From: Paraburkholderia sp. BL9I2N2
Lineage (GTDB): Bacteria > Pseudomonadota > Gammaproteobacteria > Burkholderiales > Burkholderiaceae
Length of the DNA stretch: 64,000 nucleotides
NCBI RefSeq assembly: GCF_004339745.1
Contig: NZ_SMGP01000003.1
Coordinates: 806,001-870,000 of the forward strand
Reading direction: 5' to 3'
Shown: piece after piece, positions 26,144-34,999 of the stretch
How positions within the stretch are numbered: the first letter of the stretch is position 1
Layout of the letters: the number at the start of each line of letters is the position of its first letter
Notes under the pieces: model-generated
Databases searched by the model: none
The model's input: the letters and a program-made list of their open reading frames with translations, nothing else
What the model was told of the DNA's origin: nothing
Position numbers and translations under genes: made by a program

Positions 26144-27603
26144 TCTTTTGACGTCACGTGCTGCTGAGCGGACGGCAATTCGCCCATCGCCTGGAACAGT
26201 GCGACGGTATCCGTCATGCGCTGGCTTGCGGCGCGCACGGCGCCCAGCTGCGCAGTGAGAAATCTCTGCTCGCTGGTATGCTGCGCCGTGGACGGCAACG
26301 AACCGAGGCGGGCGCGCGAAGCGGTTTCGTCGAAGGCCGCGCGGGCCGACTGCGCCGCTCGTTCGGTAGACCTCAGCGACTGCGCGTCGTTATCCAGCGC
26401 GGCAAGTGAATCCGCGACATCCTGGAATGCCGACAGAACCGTGGACTTGTAGTGCAGAACCGCGGCATCGTATGTATCGATCGAGGCCCTGCGTTGCGCG
26501 AACAACGCCCCACCATGGAAGATCGGTTGCGACAGGCCCGCCCCGATCGCCCACAGTCCGCCCGCGCCTGAGAGCAACATCGGCCAGCTAAAGCCGCCGC
26601 GGCCCATCGCGGCTGTCAATGACAGGCTCGGAAAGAGTTGCGCAGTCGCGGCGCCAACGTCGGCTGCGGCTGCCTTCACGGCTGCGTCGGCCGCCTGAAT
26701 GTCGGGACGCGAACGCAAAAGGTCCGACGGCACAGCGACCGGCACATGGTCGGGCAACGACAGGCTGTCGAGGTCGGGAACGGCCGGTGCGTCATCCGGC
26801 GTACGACCCATCAGTACCGCCAGCGCGTGGACGGCTGTGGTGCGCTGCTGGCGTAGGGCCGGAAGACTAGCCGCAATCGAATCTGCATCCTGCGTCGAGT
26901 TGAGCGCCTGCACATGCGAGATGGATCCGAGCGTGTACCGTTGCCGGTCCTCGTTTGCCGTTTCGCTCGCCACGGCGACGAGCCGTTCGGTCAGTGCGAT
27001 CTGGCGATCAAGCGCCGCCACATTGATCGCCGTGCCGACGATGTTGGCGGCGAGCGCGCGCCGGGCCGCTTCCAGCTCATACCCCTGCACATTCACGCGA
27101 GCGGCAGCCGCCGTGTTGGCGTAGCGCGTCTGGCCGAAGAAGTCGAAGGTGTAGTGCGCCTGAAGCTGGCCGGCGAAAAAGTTGTACTGCACCTGCTCAG
27201 GGCCGAGCCCCGGCACGACGGGTGAACGCGCGCGTTCAACCTGGGCGACACCGTCGACTGACGGTAGTGTGGATGAGCCGACCTGCGCGCGCAGTCCCTC
27301 CTGCGCGGCCGAAAGCGTGCGCTGCGTCGCCGCCAGCGTCGGGCTGTTGCGCATACCTTCCTCGACCAGCGCATCGAGCGCGTCGGACCGGTACAGCCGC
27401 CACCATTGCGGCACCGCCGTCGAGCCGATATCGAACTGCTGGGCGACGCCATTTGCGACCACCGTCCTGGACGGCTGCGCCTGCGCGCCGTAATGGATCG
27501 GCGAAGGCATCACCGGGGGTTCGCCGCTGGGGCCGAACGAGCAAGCCGTCAGCACGAGCGCCATAGCGACGGCGAGAACGGATGTCTTATAGGCAAACTT
27601 CAT
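26140..27603 (-). CDS. RND outer-membrane factor, NodT/OprM family lipoprotein
   Basis: TolC-like trimeric exit duct. Signal peptide with lipobox L-T-A-C (Cys near residue 20), then two OEP repeats (PQWWRLYRSDALDALVEEGMRNSP; SRPDIQAADAAVKAAAADVGAA). 487 residues from the ATG at 27603, which has GGAGA seven bases upstream; the frame's longer upstream extension lies inside the pump gene. Two bases separate it from the pump stop codon. Confidence 0.92.
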   Translation of the reverse strand: MKFAYKTSVLAVAMALVLTACSFGPSGEPPVMPSPIHYGAQAQPSRTVVANGVAQQFDIGSTAVPQWWRLYRSDALDALVEEGMRNSPTLAATQRTLSAAQEGLRAQVGSSTLPSVDGVAQVERARSPVVPGLGPEQVQYNFFAGQLQAHYTFDFFGQTRYANTAAAARVNVQGYELEAARRALAANIVGTAINVAALDRQIALTERLVAVASETANEDRQRYTLGSISHVQALNSTQDADSIAASLPALRQQRTTAVHALAVLMGRTPDDAPAVPDLDSLSLPDHVPVAVPSDLLRSRPDIQAADAAVKAAAADVGAATAQLFPSLSLTAAMGRGGFSWPMLLSGAGGLWAIGAGLSQPIFHGGALFAQRRASIDTYDAAVLHYKSTVLSAFQDVADSLAALDNDAQSLRSTERAAQSARAAFDETASRARLGSLPSTAQHTSEQRFLTAQLGAVRAASQRMTDTVALFQAMGELPSAQQHVTSKE

Positions 27604-27605
27604 CT

Positions 27606-30600
27606 TCAAATCTCCGTATGCTCGACGACGACCGGCTGCATCCCGCGCTCGTCGCGCCGGACCCTGAAGCACGTCGCGTAGAGAGCCGGCAGGAAGAACA
27701 CCGTCAGTAAAGTAGCGATCGTGATCCCGCCCATCAACGCGGTCGCCATGGGTCCGAAGAACGCTGAGCGCAGAAGCGGAATCAGGGCGAGCACGGCCGC
27801 GGCGGCCGTCAACGTGATCGGCCGGAAACGCCGTACGGTCGCACCGATAATCGCGTCGAAGCGCCCATGCCCCGCCGCGATGTCCTGGTCGATCTGGTCG
27901 ACCAGGATCACGGAGTTGCGCATGATGATGCCGAACATGGCGATCACGCCGAGCAACGCGACAAAGCCGAAGGGCTTGCCGAACAGCAGTAGCGCAGCCA
28001 CGACGCCGATCAGCCCGAGCGGTGCGGTCAACACGACGATAAAGGTCCGCGAGAAGCTTTTCAGCTGGATCATGAGCAGCGTCAATACAGCAATGATCAT
28101 GAGCGGCATCTCGGCGTTGATCGAGGTCTGGCCTTTCAAGCTTTCTTCGACCGCGCCACCTACTTCGATGCGATAACCCACCGGCAATCTGGCCTGCTCG
28201 CCGGCAAGTGCGTGCTCGATATCGCGGGTCACGTCGATACCCTGCGCGTCGCCCCGAATGTCGGCCTGTACCGTGATCGTCGGCTGCCGGTCGCGCTGCC
28301 AGATCACGCCGTATTCGAGCGTGTCCTTGATGTGTCCGAGGGAACCCAGCGGAACCGGGCCGTTCAGAGTCGGCACCGCGAGGCTGGTGAGTTTCGAGGG
28401 ATCGACGCGCTCGCCCTTCGGCGCACGCAGATCGACGTTGATCAACTTGTCCCGCTCACGGAACTGCGTGACCGTGTAGCCCGAGAGCGTCATGGCCAGG
28501 AAGTTCGAGACGTCCTCCGACGTGACACCGAGCTGGCGCGCCCGGATCTGATCGACCTCGAACGAGATCGACCGTTCTGCCGGCTCGTCCCAGTCGAACT
28601 GGACGTTGCGCGTGCGGGAATCGGCACGGACCTTGTCAGCGACCGTTTCAGCAATGGAGCGCACCGTCGTGATATCGCTGCCGCTCACCCGGAACTTGAT
28701 CGGGAACCCCACCGGCGGACCATTCTCGAGCCGCGCCACGCGCGCCCGCACGCCGGAGAAATCCTTCTCGAGTTTCGCATCGAGCCAGCGCATCAACTCG
28801 TCGCGATCTTCGACGCTCTTCGCGGTGATCACGAATTGCGCGAAATTGGGCTGCTGGAGCTGCTGGTCGAGGGGCAAATAAAAGCGCGGCGCGCCAGTGC
28901 CCACGAAGTCGACGAAGTGGTCAATTTCGCGCTTGCCGTTGAGGGCCGTTTCGAGGCGCTTCGTTTCACGCAGCGTCGCCTCGAACGAAGCGCCTTCCGG
29001 CAGCCGCAAGTCGACGAGCAGTTCGGGCCGTTCGGAGTTCGGAAAGAACTGCTGCGGCACGCGCGTGAATGCCGCCATCGCGATCACAAAAAGCACCGCG
29101 GTGACGCCAAGCACGGCCCAGCGACGCTCGATACACCACGAGACCCAACCCGAAAGGCGCTTGTAGAAGCCGGTGTTGTAAACGTCGTGCTCTTGATGGT
29201 GGCCGCCGGCCTGGCCCTTGCGCTCGGGCAGCATGTGAAAACCCAGCAACGGGACCAGCACGACAGCCGCGAACCAGGACACGATCAGCGCAATGGCCGA
29301 CACTTCGAAGATCGAGCGCGTGTATTCGCCCGTACTCGATTTCGCAAGCGCGATCGGCAGGAAACCCGATACTGTCACGAGCGTGCCGGTCAGCATCGGA
29401 AAGGCCGTGCTCGTGTAGGCAAAGGCCGCCGCGCGCGTGCGAGTCCACCCCTGCTCGAGCTTCACGGCCATCGTTTCGACGGCGATAATCGCGTCGTCGA
29501 CGAGCAGCCCGAGCGCGAGCACTAGCGTGCCAAGGGAGACCTGGTCCAGCCCGATATTGAACACATGCATGCACAGCGCCGTCACGGCGAGCACGATCGG
29601 AATCGAGATCACGACGACCATGCCAGTGCGCAGGCCGAGCGAAACGAGGCTCACGACCAGCACGATTGCTACCGCTTCCGCGACCGACCTGACGAACTCG
29701 TCCACTGAATGCTTGACCGCGTGAGGCATGCTCGAGACGGGAGCCAGCTTGAGTCCCGCAGGCATGGTGGCCTGCAGTTCGGCGGTTTTGGCGTCAAGCG
29801 CCTTGCCGAGGCTGATCACGTCGCCGCCCTTTTGCATCGTCACGCCAATGCCGAGTACCGCCTGCCCGCCGACACGCATCTCGGTGACGGGCGGATCGTC
29901 GTAGCCACGCGTTATCTTTGCGATGTCGCCGAGCCGGAACGTGCGTTTGTTCACGGTGAGGAGCGTGTCCGCGAGCGCCTGCACGTCCTTGAACGCGCCG
30001 CTTGGGCGCACGAACACCCGGTCGTCCGCCGTTGTGATGGTGCCGACCGGCGTCACCGTGTTCTGTGCGTCGATGGCCTGTGCGAGCTGCTGCGGCGTGA
30101 TGGACGGCCGCGTCAGCTCCGCATTCGATATTTCGACGAAGATGTGCTGGTCAGGATCACCAAAGTAGTCAACCTTGGCGACACCGGGCACACGCAAAAG
30201 GACCGTGCGCAACTGATCCGCGTAGTCGTGCAGTTGCGCGGACGTATAGCCGTCGCCTTCGAGCGCATAGATGTTCGTATAGACGTCGCCGAACTCGTCG
30301 TTGAAGAACGGTCCAACCGTCCCCTTGGGCAACGTCGCGATGATGTCGCCCACTTTCTTGCGCACCTGGTACCAGGTCTCGGGGACCTCCTTGACCGGCG
30401 CCGAGTCCTTCATTGCGAAGAAAATCATCGACTCGCCGGGCCGCGAGTAGCTCTTGATGTTGTCGACGTACGGCGCGGCCTGCAACTGACGTCCAATCCG
30501 GTCCGTGATCTGTTCCTGTACCTCGCGGGCAGTCGCGCCCGGCCAGTAGGTTTTAACCACCATGGTGCGGAACGTGAACGGCGGGTCTTCCGACTGGGCA

Positions 30601-30776
30601 AGCTGCGTATAGCCGATCACGCCGAACAGCGTCGCCAGCCCGATCAGAAAGATCACGAGCTGCTGATGGCGCAACGCCCACGCGGACAGATTGAATCCGC
30701 CTTCGCTGGATGCCTCGGCTTTAGGTGGAATGATGGGCGCGCTGTCGCGCGCGGCTTCACGGTCGCGGGCGTTCAT
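27606..30776 (-). CDS. RND efflux pump, inner-membrane transporter
   Basis: Proton-driven AcrB-like pump of 1,056 residues with the usual twelve helices and two large periplasmic loops. Recognisable parts: TYWPGATAREVQEQITDRIGR at the porter domain, GLLVDDAIIAVETMAVKLEQG in TM4 with the proton-relay aspartates, FTRVPQQFFPNSERPELLVDLRLP opening the second half, and PITLTAAAAVLALIPL near the C-terminus. Sequence style fits the short HAE-type pumps found with one-lipoprotein adaptors. Overlaps the adaptor gene by 4 bases. Confidence 0.95.
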   Translation of the reverse strand: MNARDREAARDSAPIIPPKAEASSEGGFNLSAWALRHQQLVIFLIGLATLFGVIGYTQLAQSEDPPFTFRTMVVKTYWPGATAREVQEQITDRIGRQLQAAPYVDNIKSYSRPGESMIFFAMKDSAPVKEVPETWYQVRKKVGDIIATLPKGTVGPFFNDEFGDVYTNIYALEGDGYTSAQLHDYADQLRTVLLRVPGVAKVDYFGDPDQHIFVEISNAELTRPSITPQQLAQAIDAQNTVTPVGTITTADDRVFVRPSGAFKDVQALADTLLTVNKRTFRLGDIAKITRGYDDPPVTEMRVGGQAVLGIGVTMQKGGDVISLGKALDAKTAELQATMPAGLKLAPVSSMPHAVKHSVDEFVRSVAEAVAIVLVVSLVSLGLRTGMVVVISIPIVLAVTALCMHVFNIGLDQVSLGTLVLALGLLVDDAIIAVETMAVKLEQGWTRTRAAAFAYTSTAFPMLTGTLVTVSGFLPIALAKSSTGEYTRSIFEVSAIALIVSWFAAVVLVPLLGFHMLPERKGQAGGHHQEHDVYNTGFYKRLSGWVSWCIERRWAVLGVTAVLFVIAMAAFTRVPQQFFPNSERPELLVDLRLPEGASFEATLRETKRLETALNGKREIDHFVDFVGTGAPRFYLPLDQQLQQPNFAQFVITAKSVEDRDELMRWLDAKLEKDFSGVRARVARLENGPPVGFPIKFRVSGSDITTVRSIAETVADKVRADSRTRNVQFDWDEPAERSISFEVDQIRARQLGVTSEDVSNFLAMTLSGYTVTQFRERDKLINVDLRAPKGERVDPSKLTSLAVPTLNGPVPLGSLGHIKDTLEYGVIWQRDRQPTITVQADIRGDAQGIDVTRDIEHALAGEQARLPVGYRIEVGGAVEESLKGQTSINAEMPLMIIAVLTLLMIQLKSFSRTFIVVLTAPLGLIGVVAALLLFGKPFGFVALLGVIAMFGIIMRNSVILVDQIDQDIAAGHGRFDAIIGATVRRFRPITLTAAAAVLALIPLLRSAFFGPMATALMGGITIATLLTVFFLPALYATCFRVRRDERGMQPVVVEHTEI

Positions 30777-31942
30777 GACGAAAAGTCCTCGGGATGGAGC
30801 GGAGCCACGACCTGCACGTGCTGGTTCGCGCTCACCGCGTGAACGCCTTGCATCACGACGCGGTCGCCGTCGTGAAGTCCGCCAATGACGGAGACGGTCC
30901 GGTCGTCGTAGCGCACGATGCCGACAGTGCGCAGTTCAAGGGTGTCGCTACCGGCGCGCACCACCCATACAGCAGGGTTCTCGCCCTTGTGGAACAGCGC
31001 CGTCACAGGCAGTGCGAACGCAGCCGCCTCCGGCACGTCGCTGGCGGCATCGAACGTGACATTGGCCGTCATGCCGACTCGGACTTCCGCGGCCGGCTCG
31101 GCTAGCGTGAGTTTCACTCGCCAGGTGCGGCTTTGCGGATCGGCGGCGGGCGATACCTCGCGCACGCTCGCTTCGAAGCTTTTGCCGGGCAGCGCGGACA
31201 GGCTCACGCGCGCCTTGCTGCCGACGGCCAACGCGCCAAGCGCCCGCTCCGGTGCGTCGCAGACGATGTCCACGCTGCCGGTCCAGTCGATGTGATAGAC
31301 CGCCTGATCCGCCTGGACGTTCTGGCCAGTGTCCGCGTCCTCCGACTTGATGACTCCGTCGTGGTCTGCCGTGAGCGTGGCGTAGCGCAGGTGATCGGTG
31401 GCGAGCGCCATTTGCGCGAGGGCCGAATCGCGTTGCGCGAGCGCCGTAGCGTAAGCGTCTTCGGTCTGTTCCATCTGCGCCGGTGCAATCAGGTGTGCCT
31501 GGATCTGAGCCTGATCACGATCGATCTGCTGCTTTGCGTACACGAGACGATGTTCGGCGGCATCCAGTTGCGCGCGCGCATTAACGAGGTTATTGCGCAG
31601 ATCGGTAGGGTCGAGCAGCGCAACGATTTGCCCCGCCTTGACGGTATCGCCGAGATGAACCTTTCGTTCAATAACCTTGCCCCCCACTCTGAACGACAGT
31701 GGCGTGGAGTAGCGCGCCTCTACCTGAGCCGGTAATGAGGCAGTCGGCGTGCGTCCGTCGGGATGAACCGCGAACGCGACAACCGGTTTGGGCTCCGGCG
31801 GAGCTACTTCACCGCGGTGGCAGGCCGAGAGCAGAATTGCACCACAAGCCGCAACGAGCAGACGCCCTCGGAACGGTGGCCGGGCGATGGAAGACAGGAA
31901 GGGACGCGCGAATGTCCGCGCGTTAAGACCGGATAGTTTCAC
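30773..31942 (-). CDS. RND periplasmic adaptor lipoprotein (membrane fusion protein)
   Basis: Links pump and outer-membrane duct. Signal peptide with lipobox L-S-A-C, barrel-sandwich half (FRVGGKVIERKVHLGDTVKAGQIVALLDP), a helical hairpin with QAQIQAHLIAPAQMEQTED, and the second lipoyl half TLTADHDGVIKSEDADTGQNV. 389 residues from a GTG at 31942; no strong ribosome-binding site is seen. First gene of the six-gene efflux/pqi operon. The mapped promoter at 32188-32216 implies a leader of roughly 240 bases. Confidence 0.92.
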   Translation of the reverse strand: MKLSGLNARTFARPFLSSIARPPFRGRLLVAACGAILLSACHRGEVAPPEPKPVVAFAVHPDGRTPTASLPAQVEARYSTPLSFRVGGKVIERKVHLGDTVKAGQIVALLDPTDLRNNLVNARAQLDAAEHRLVYAKQQIDRDQAQIQAHLIAPAQMEQTEDAYATALAQRDSALAQMALATDHLRYATLTADHDGVIKSEDADTGQNVQADQAVYHIDWTGSVDIVCDAPERALGALAVGSKARVSLSALPGKSFEASVREVSPAADPQSRTWRVKLTLAEPAAEVRVGMTANVTFDAASDVPEAAAFALPVTALFHKGENPAVWVVRAGSDTLELRTVGIVRYDDRTVSVIGGLHDGDRVVMQGVHAVSANQHVQVVAPLHPEDFSS

Positions 31943-32187
31943 GATGTTTACAAGGCAGGTGATGGTCCAGCAATAAAAAAAGGCGAGGCATAGGAAGACA
32001 CGGTGCGTCCGGCGGCATGCTTTTGCTCAATGCGCCAAAGACGATCCCCAACACGGTTAACTTAGCATTCCTACTTGACTCTTCTGATACGATCCGCTTG
32101 CAACTCTTCATACTTCGTCATCGCATGCGGTAGATACCGTCGCTTCTCAATTCGTCTACGCAGCCGCCGATGTCCGGCTAAGATGAC

Positions 32188-32238
32188 ATTAAACCCATAC
32201 ATGATGATATTGTCAACTATGAAGCATAATTATAAAAT
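32188..32238. promoter_or_regulatory. Overlapping divergent promoters, copy 3 of the shared element
   Basis: Minus strand, toward the efflux/pqi operon: TTGACA (32216-32211), 17 bases, TTTAAT (32193-32188). Plus strand, toward the TetR gene: TTGTCA (32210-32215), 17 bases, TAAAAT (32233-32238). Same geometry as at 21.56 kb, with matching bases in the spacer (for example ATTAAA, CATA, ATGAT and TGTCAA blocks). Predicted operator for the paralogous TetR proteins. Confidence 0.75.
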
Positions 32239-32265
32239 ATGACGATACCAAGACCTGGAGCCGAG

Positions 32266-33039
32266 ATGCCTGATATCCCAAAACCCCGTGCAAACCGGCA
32301 GCGCACGCAGACGTTGCGCGGCCCGGTCCCAGCGGCGGAAGGGCGCCAACCGCGCGGCGCCCGCCGCAAGCGCGAAACCCGCGCCCGCCTGCTCGACGCC
32401 GCATTGAAGCTGATGGCGGAAAGAGGAATGGACTCGGTAGCCATAAATGACATTACCGAGGCCGCCGACGTCGGCTTCGGCTCGTTCTACAACCACTTCG
32501 GGTCGAAGGAAGGAATCTTCGCGGCGCTGGTCGAATGGGTGTTCGAGGAATTCGCCGATACGCTCGATCAGCTCGCCCGCGAGCTGTCCGACCCGGCCGA
32601 AATAGTCGCCGTGTCAGTACGCCACACGCTGATGCGCGCACGCCGTGAGCCGGTATGGGGACGGCTTCTGATCCGCGAGGGATTTTCGGTGCATGCGCTG
32701 GGCTGGGGGCTCGGCCAACGATTGCTGCGCGACAGCCAAAGAGGCATTTCCGCAAAGCGCTTTGTCGTGCCTGATCACCTGATGTGCGTCGTGTCGGTCA
32801 CGGGCATCATCTTCGCGGCGATCGCCGCCGAATTGCACTTTGCCTTATCGGTTGCACCACCAGTCCGGCGGCAAAAAGCGTCAGGAGTGGGCGGACAGAA
32901 CTTCGCTGAACGGGTGGCAGCAGTCGTGCTGCAGGTGCTTGGACTCAAACGCGCAGAGGCCGAGAGGATCGCGCACCTGCCCTTACCCACGAGCAGATCG
33001 GAAACCAGGGTTTGCAGAGCAAAATCGCGCTCCTGCTGA
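32266..33039 (+). CDS. TetR-family regulator of the efflux/pqi operon
   Basis: 257 residues, paralogue of the TetR at 21.64 kb: RRKRETRARLLDAALKLMAERG, helix-turn-helix VAINDITEAADVGFGSFYNHF, then VSVRHTLMRARREPVWGRLLIREGFS. The ATG at 32266 with GGAG five bases upstream is the start; the ATG at 32239 is too close to the -10 box to be used. The C-terminal 25 residues (TSRSETRVCRAKSRSC) differ from the paralogue and look like a frame change near the end. Divergent from the efflux operon, convergent with the AI-2E family gene 10 bases away. Confidence 0.9.
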   Translation: MPDIPKPRANRQRTQTLRGPVPAAEGRQPRGARRKRETRARLLDAALKLMAERGMDSVAINDITEAADVGFGSFYNHFGSKEGIFAALVEWVFEEFADTLDQLARELSDPAEIVAVSVRHTLMRARREPVWGRLLIREGFSVHALGWGLGQRLLRDSQRGISAKRFVVPDHLMCVVSVTGIIFAAIAAELHFALSVAPPVRRQKASGVGGQNFAERVAAVVLQVLGLKRAEAERIAHLPLPTSRSETRVCRAKSRSC

Positions 33040-33049
33040 TCAATGCCTG

Positions 33050-34105
33050 CTATCCCCCGTAAAACGCGCTCGCCAGATAACGGCCGCGGAGTTCGCGCAG
33101 GCCTGCGGCCAGAATTGCGCTGGCTGGAAGCGCGAGCAGGACACCAAAGAAACCGAAAAGCTGGTCGAATGCGAGCAAGGCGAAAATCACCGCGAGCGGA
33201 TGCAGGCCAATGCGCTCGCCGACGAGGCGCGGCATGAGAACGAAACTCTCGAGAATCTGGCCGATGCCGTACACGACCACCACCGCGCCAACGCCATACC
33301 AGCTACCGAATTGCAGCAGCGCGGCGAGAAGCGCGAGCGCCAGTCCGATCGCGAATCCGATGTACGGAATGAACACGGCGAGCCCGGTGAAGAGACCGAC
33401 AGGCAGCGCGATCTCGAAGCCCGCGATCGTCAAAGCTATTGGATAGAATGTAGCGAGCGCCCCCATCACGAGCAGTTGGCCGCGCAGGTATTGCGACAGC
33501 ATCTGGTCTATGTCTGTCAGGAACCTTCGCGTTTTGCCCAGCCACGGTCGCGGCACAAAGCTTTCAAGGCGGGCAAATGCCTCGTGCCTGTCATAGAGCA
33601 GATAGAACAGGACGAGCGGCACCAACACGATGTTGCCAACGACAGCAACCATCATGTTGCCGCTCGTGCGCAGTGACTGCCACGCAGCCACTGCGATGGC
33701 CTGTTCGCTCACCTTGAGGTCTGTCGCCAACATCTCGCGAACATGGCTCAAATCGAATGAATAGCTTAGACCCAGCAAGGCCAGTTTGGGTTGTAACCAC
33801 GCGTTAACGGCCGCTGCCAGAGCAGGAATCCGCACGATCAGTTGAGGCCCCTCCTGATGGATCACGGCAAACACGAGCAAAACGAGCAGCGTGGCCATCA
33901 CACCGAACAGAAGCATCATCAGGAGCGCGGCAAGACCGCGGGGCGTGCGATGGCGTACCAGCCACTCCACGCCCGGTTGAAGGACATATGCGATAAGCCC
34001 GCCGAGCAGGAACGGCGTAAGGACCGGGCGCAAGATCCAAAGCAGGACGCCAGCCGTCAAGACGACCGCGCCCCATAGCAAGGCGTGGCGATGGTGCAAA
34101 GTCAT
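33050..34105 (-). CDS. AI-2E/PerM-family membrane protein
   Basis: Eight-helix inner-membrane protein of the AI-2E transporter superfamily. Visible features: the N-terminal helix pair, LVPLVLFYLLYDRH, QMLSQYLRGQLLVMGALATFYPIAL and the closing FGFFGVLLALPASAILAAGL. 351 residues from ATG 34105, normal. Members act as exporters of small molecules or as Na+/H+ antiporters; which applies here cannot be read. No clear ribosome-binding site. Upstream lies an AT-rich segment with the orphan promoter element at 34.3 kb pointing away from it. Confidence 0.85.
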   Translation of the reverse strand: MTLHHRHALLWGAVVLTAGVLLWILRPVLTPFLLGGLIAYVLQPGVEWLVRHRTPRGLAALLMMLLFGVMATLLVLLVFAVIHQEGPQLIVRIPALAAAVNAWLQPKLALLGLSYSFDLSHVREMLATDLKVSEQAIAVAAWQSLRTSGNMMVAVVGNIVLVPLVLFYLLYDRHEAFARLESFVPRPWLGKTRRFLTDIDQMLSQYLRGQLLVMGALATFYPIALTIAGFEIALPVGLFTGLAVFIPYIGFAIGLALALLAALLQFGSWYGVGAVVVVYGIGQILESFVLMPRLVGERIGLHPLAVIFALLAFDQLFGFFGVLLALPASAILAAGLRELRGRYLASAFYGG

Positions 34106-34302
34106 AAGTGCAACGTAGGGTGAACAAATCGGGGACGCCCGCATTGGGATGTCGCGGTGCGGGCGGGCAGGCCCGCACCCTAAATGATATTATCATCACT
34201 TTTGTTTGTTTGGTCAACACTGATCATTTCGAATGACTTACGTTGAACCTCGCGAGGCGGCTTGTTTCGTCTGGCTCATTCCGTATGCTTTACACGCTTT
34301 AG

Positions 34303-34331
34303 TTGACATTTATATCAGTTATGAGTTTAAT
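34303..34331 (+). promoter_or_regulatory. Orphan copy 4 of the shared promoter element
   Basis: TTGACA (34303-34308), 17 bases, TTTAAT (34326-34331), with the spacer matching copies at 11.7, 21.6 and 32.2 kb. It reads to the right, toward decayed genes. The TetR-side promoter on the opposite strand has lost its -10 box. The flanks (34106-34302 and 34332-34411) hold no gene that I can see; a TGATATTATCA palindrome lies at about 34187. Confidence 0.6.
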
Positions 34332-34411
34332 GCCACAAATGCCTGACGCCGACTGCCGGCGACGGTCAGACCGTTCGTGGGACACAAGTTAAATTTTTCG
34401 CAGGATCTCCT

Positions 34412-34590
34412 ATGGCGCAACAAACCAGACCTCCCGGTGTGCAAGCGAAACCCCATGGCGTGCACGACATCGTGCAGCATGCATTGCGCAGTGCCGCGAC
34501 AGCCACAACCGCCAATGGCGCGACGCGCTCGGCGACGCCCTGCTCGAGCTCGAGCGCCTACTCGGAAACAGCAGCCAGCAGACGCACTGA
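34412..34590 (+). pseudogene. Possible decayed small gene
   Basis: AGGA stands seven bases before the ATG at 34412, and the first 35 codons (MAQQTRPPGVQAKPHG...) look reasonable. The sensible C-terminus, WRDALGDALLELERLLGNSS, is in a different frame and ends at 34590. A single indel near 34510 would join them into a protein of about 60 residues. No family recognised. It lies directly downstream of the orphan promoter. Confidence 0.3.
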
Positions 34591-34619
34591 GCCGTTACCT
34601 GCTCGCACCGGACGTTCCA

Positions 34620-34995
34620 ATGGAATACATTGAAAGCTTGCGTCTGTTTCGCACGATCGTCGAGGTCAAAAACTTTAGGCGCGCGGGGGAAATTCTGGGC
34701 TTATCGCCGTCGGCGGTCTCGCGCGCGATAGCTTCATTGGAGGGCCGTCTAAGCTCGCGTCTGTTCCATCGCTCCACCCGCCAGCGTTCGCTGACAGAGG
34801 TTGCCGAGCGTTTTTTATGACGGGTGTTGCCGCATCCTCGACGATCTCGACTGCCTGGACGCCGACGCCGCTAACCATGTCCGAGTGCCGGCCGGTGTCG
34901 CGCCTGGCGATGCGTTGTCCGATATGGAAGTCATTCGCAAGCCCTTTCGTCCGGAAGTGCTCGCGGAGCACGTACGCGCCAAGTTCGAAGACTGA
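34620..34995 (+). pseudogene. LysR regulator remnant joined to a receiver-domain end
   Basis: From ATG 34620 the first 66 residues are a clean LysR DNA-binding domain (ESLRLFRTIVEVKNFRRAG, LSPSAVSRAIASLEGRL). The frame stops at 34820, but another frame continues it as YDGCCRILDDLDCLDAD, the normal LysR linker, so a frameshift is clear. After about 20 more codons the text changes to DMEVIRKPFRPEVLAEHVRAKF, which looks like the last helix of a two-component receiver domain. The effector-binding domain is absent. A deletion probably fused two unrelated genes. Confidence 0.7.
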
Positions 34996-34999
34996 CGAG

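Noticed and set aside
28212..29525. 437-codon plus-strand frame inside the RND pump gene
   Set aside because: Antisense to an intact pump with all diagnostic motifs; the composition is Arg/His/Asp-rich and featureless.
32239..32265. Upstream ATG as the start of the TetR gene at 32.27 kb
   Set aside because: It directly follows the -10 box at 32233-32238 and would precede the transcription start; the ATG at 32266 has a good GGAG site.
34160..34260. A fifth copy of the shared promoter element before the AI-2E family gene
   Set aside because: It contains a TGATATTATCA palindrome and a nearby GGTCAAC, but the TTGACA/TTTAAT spacing is not kept.
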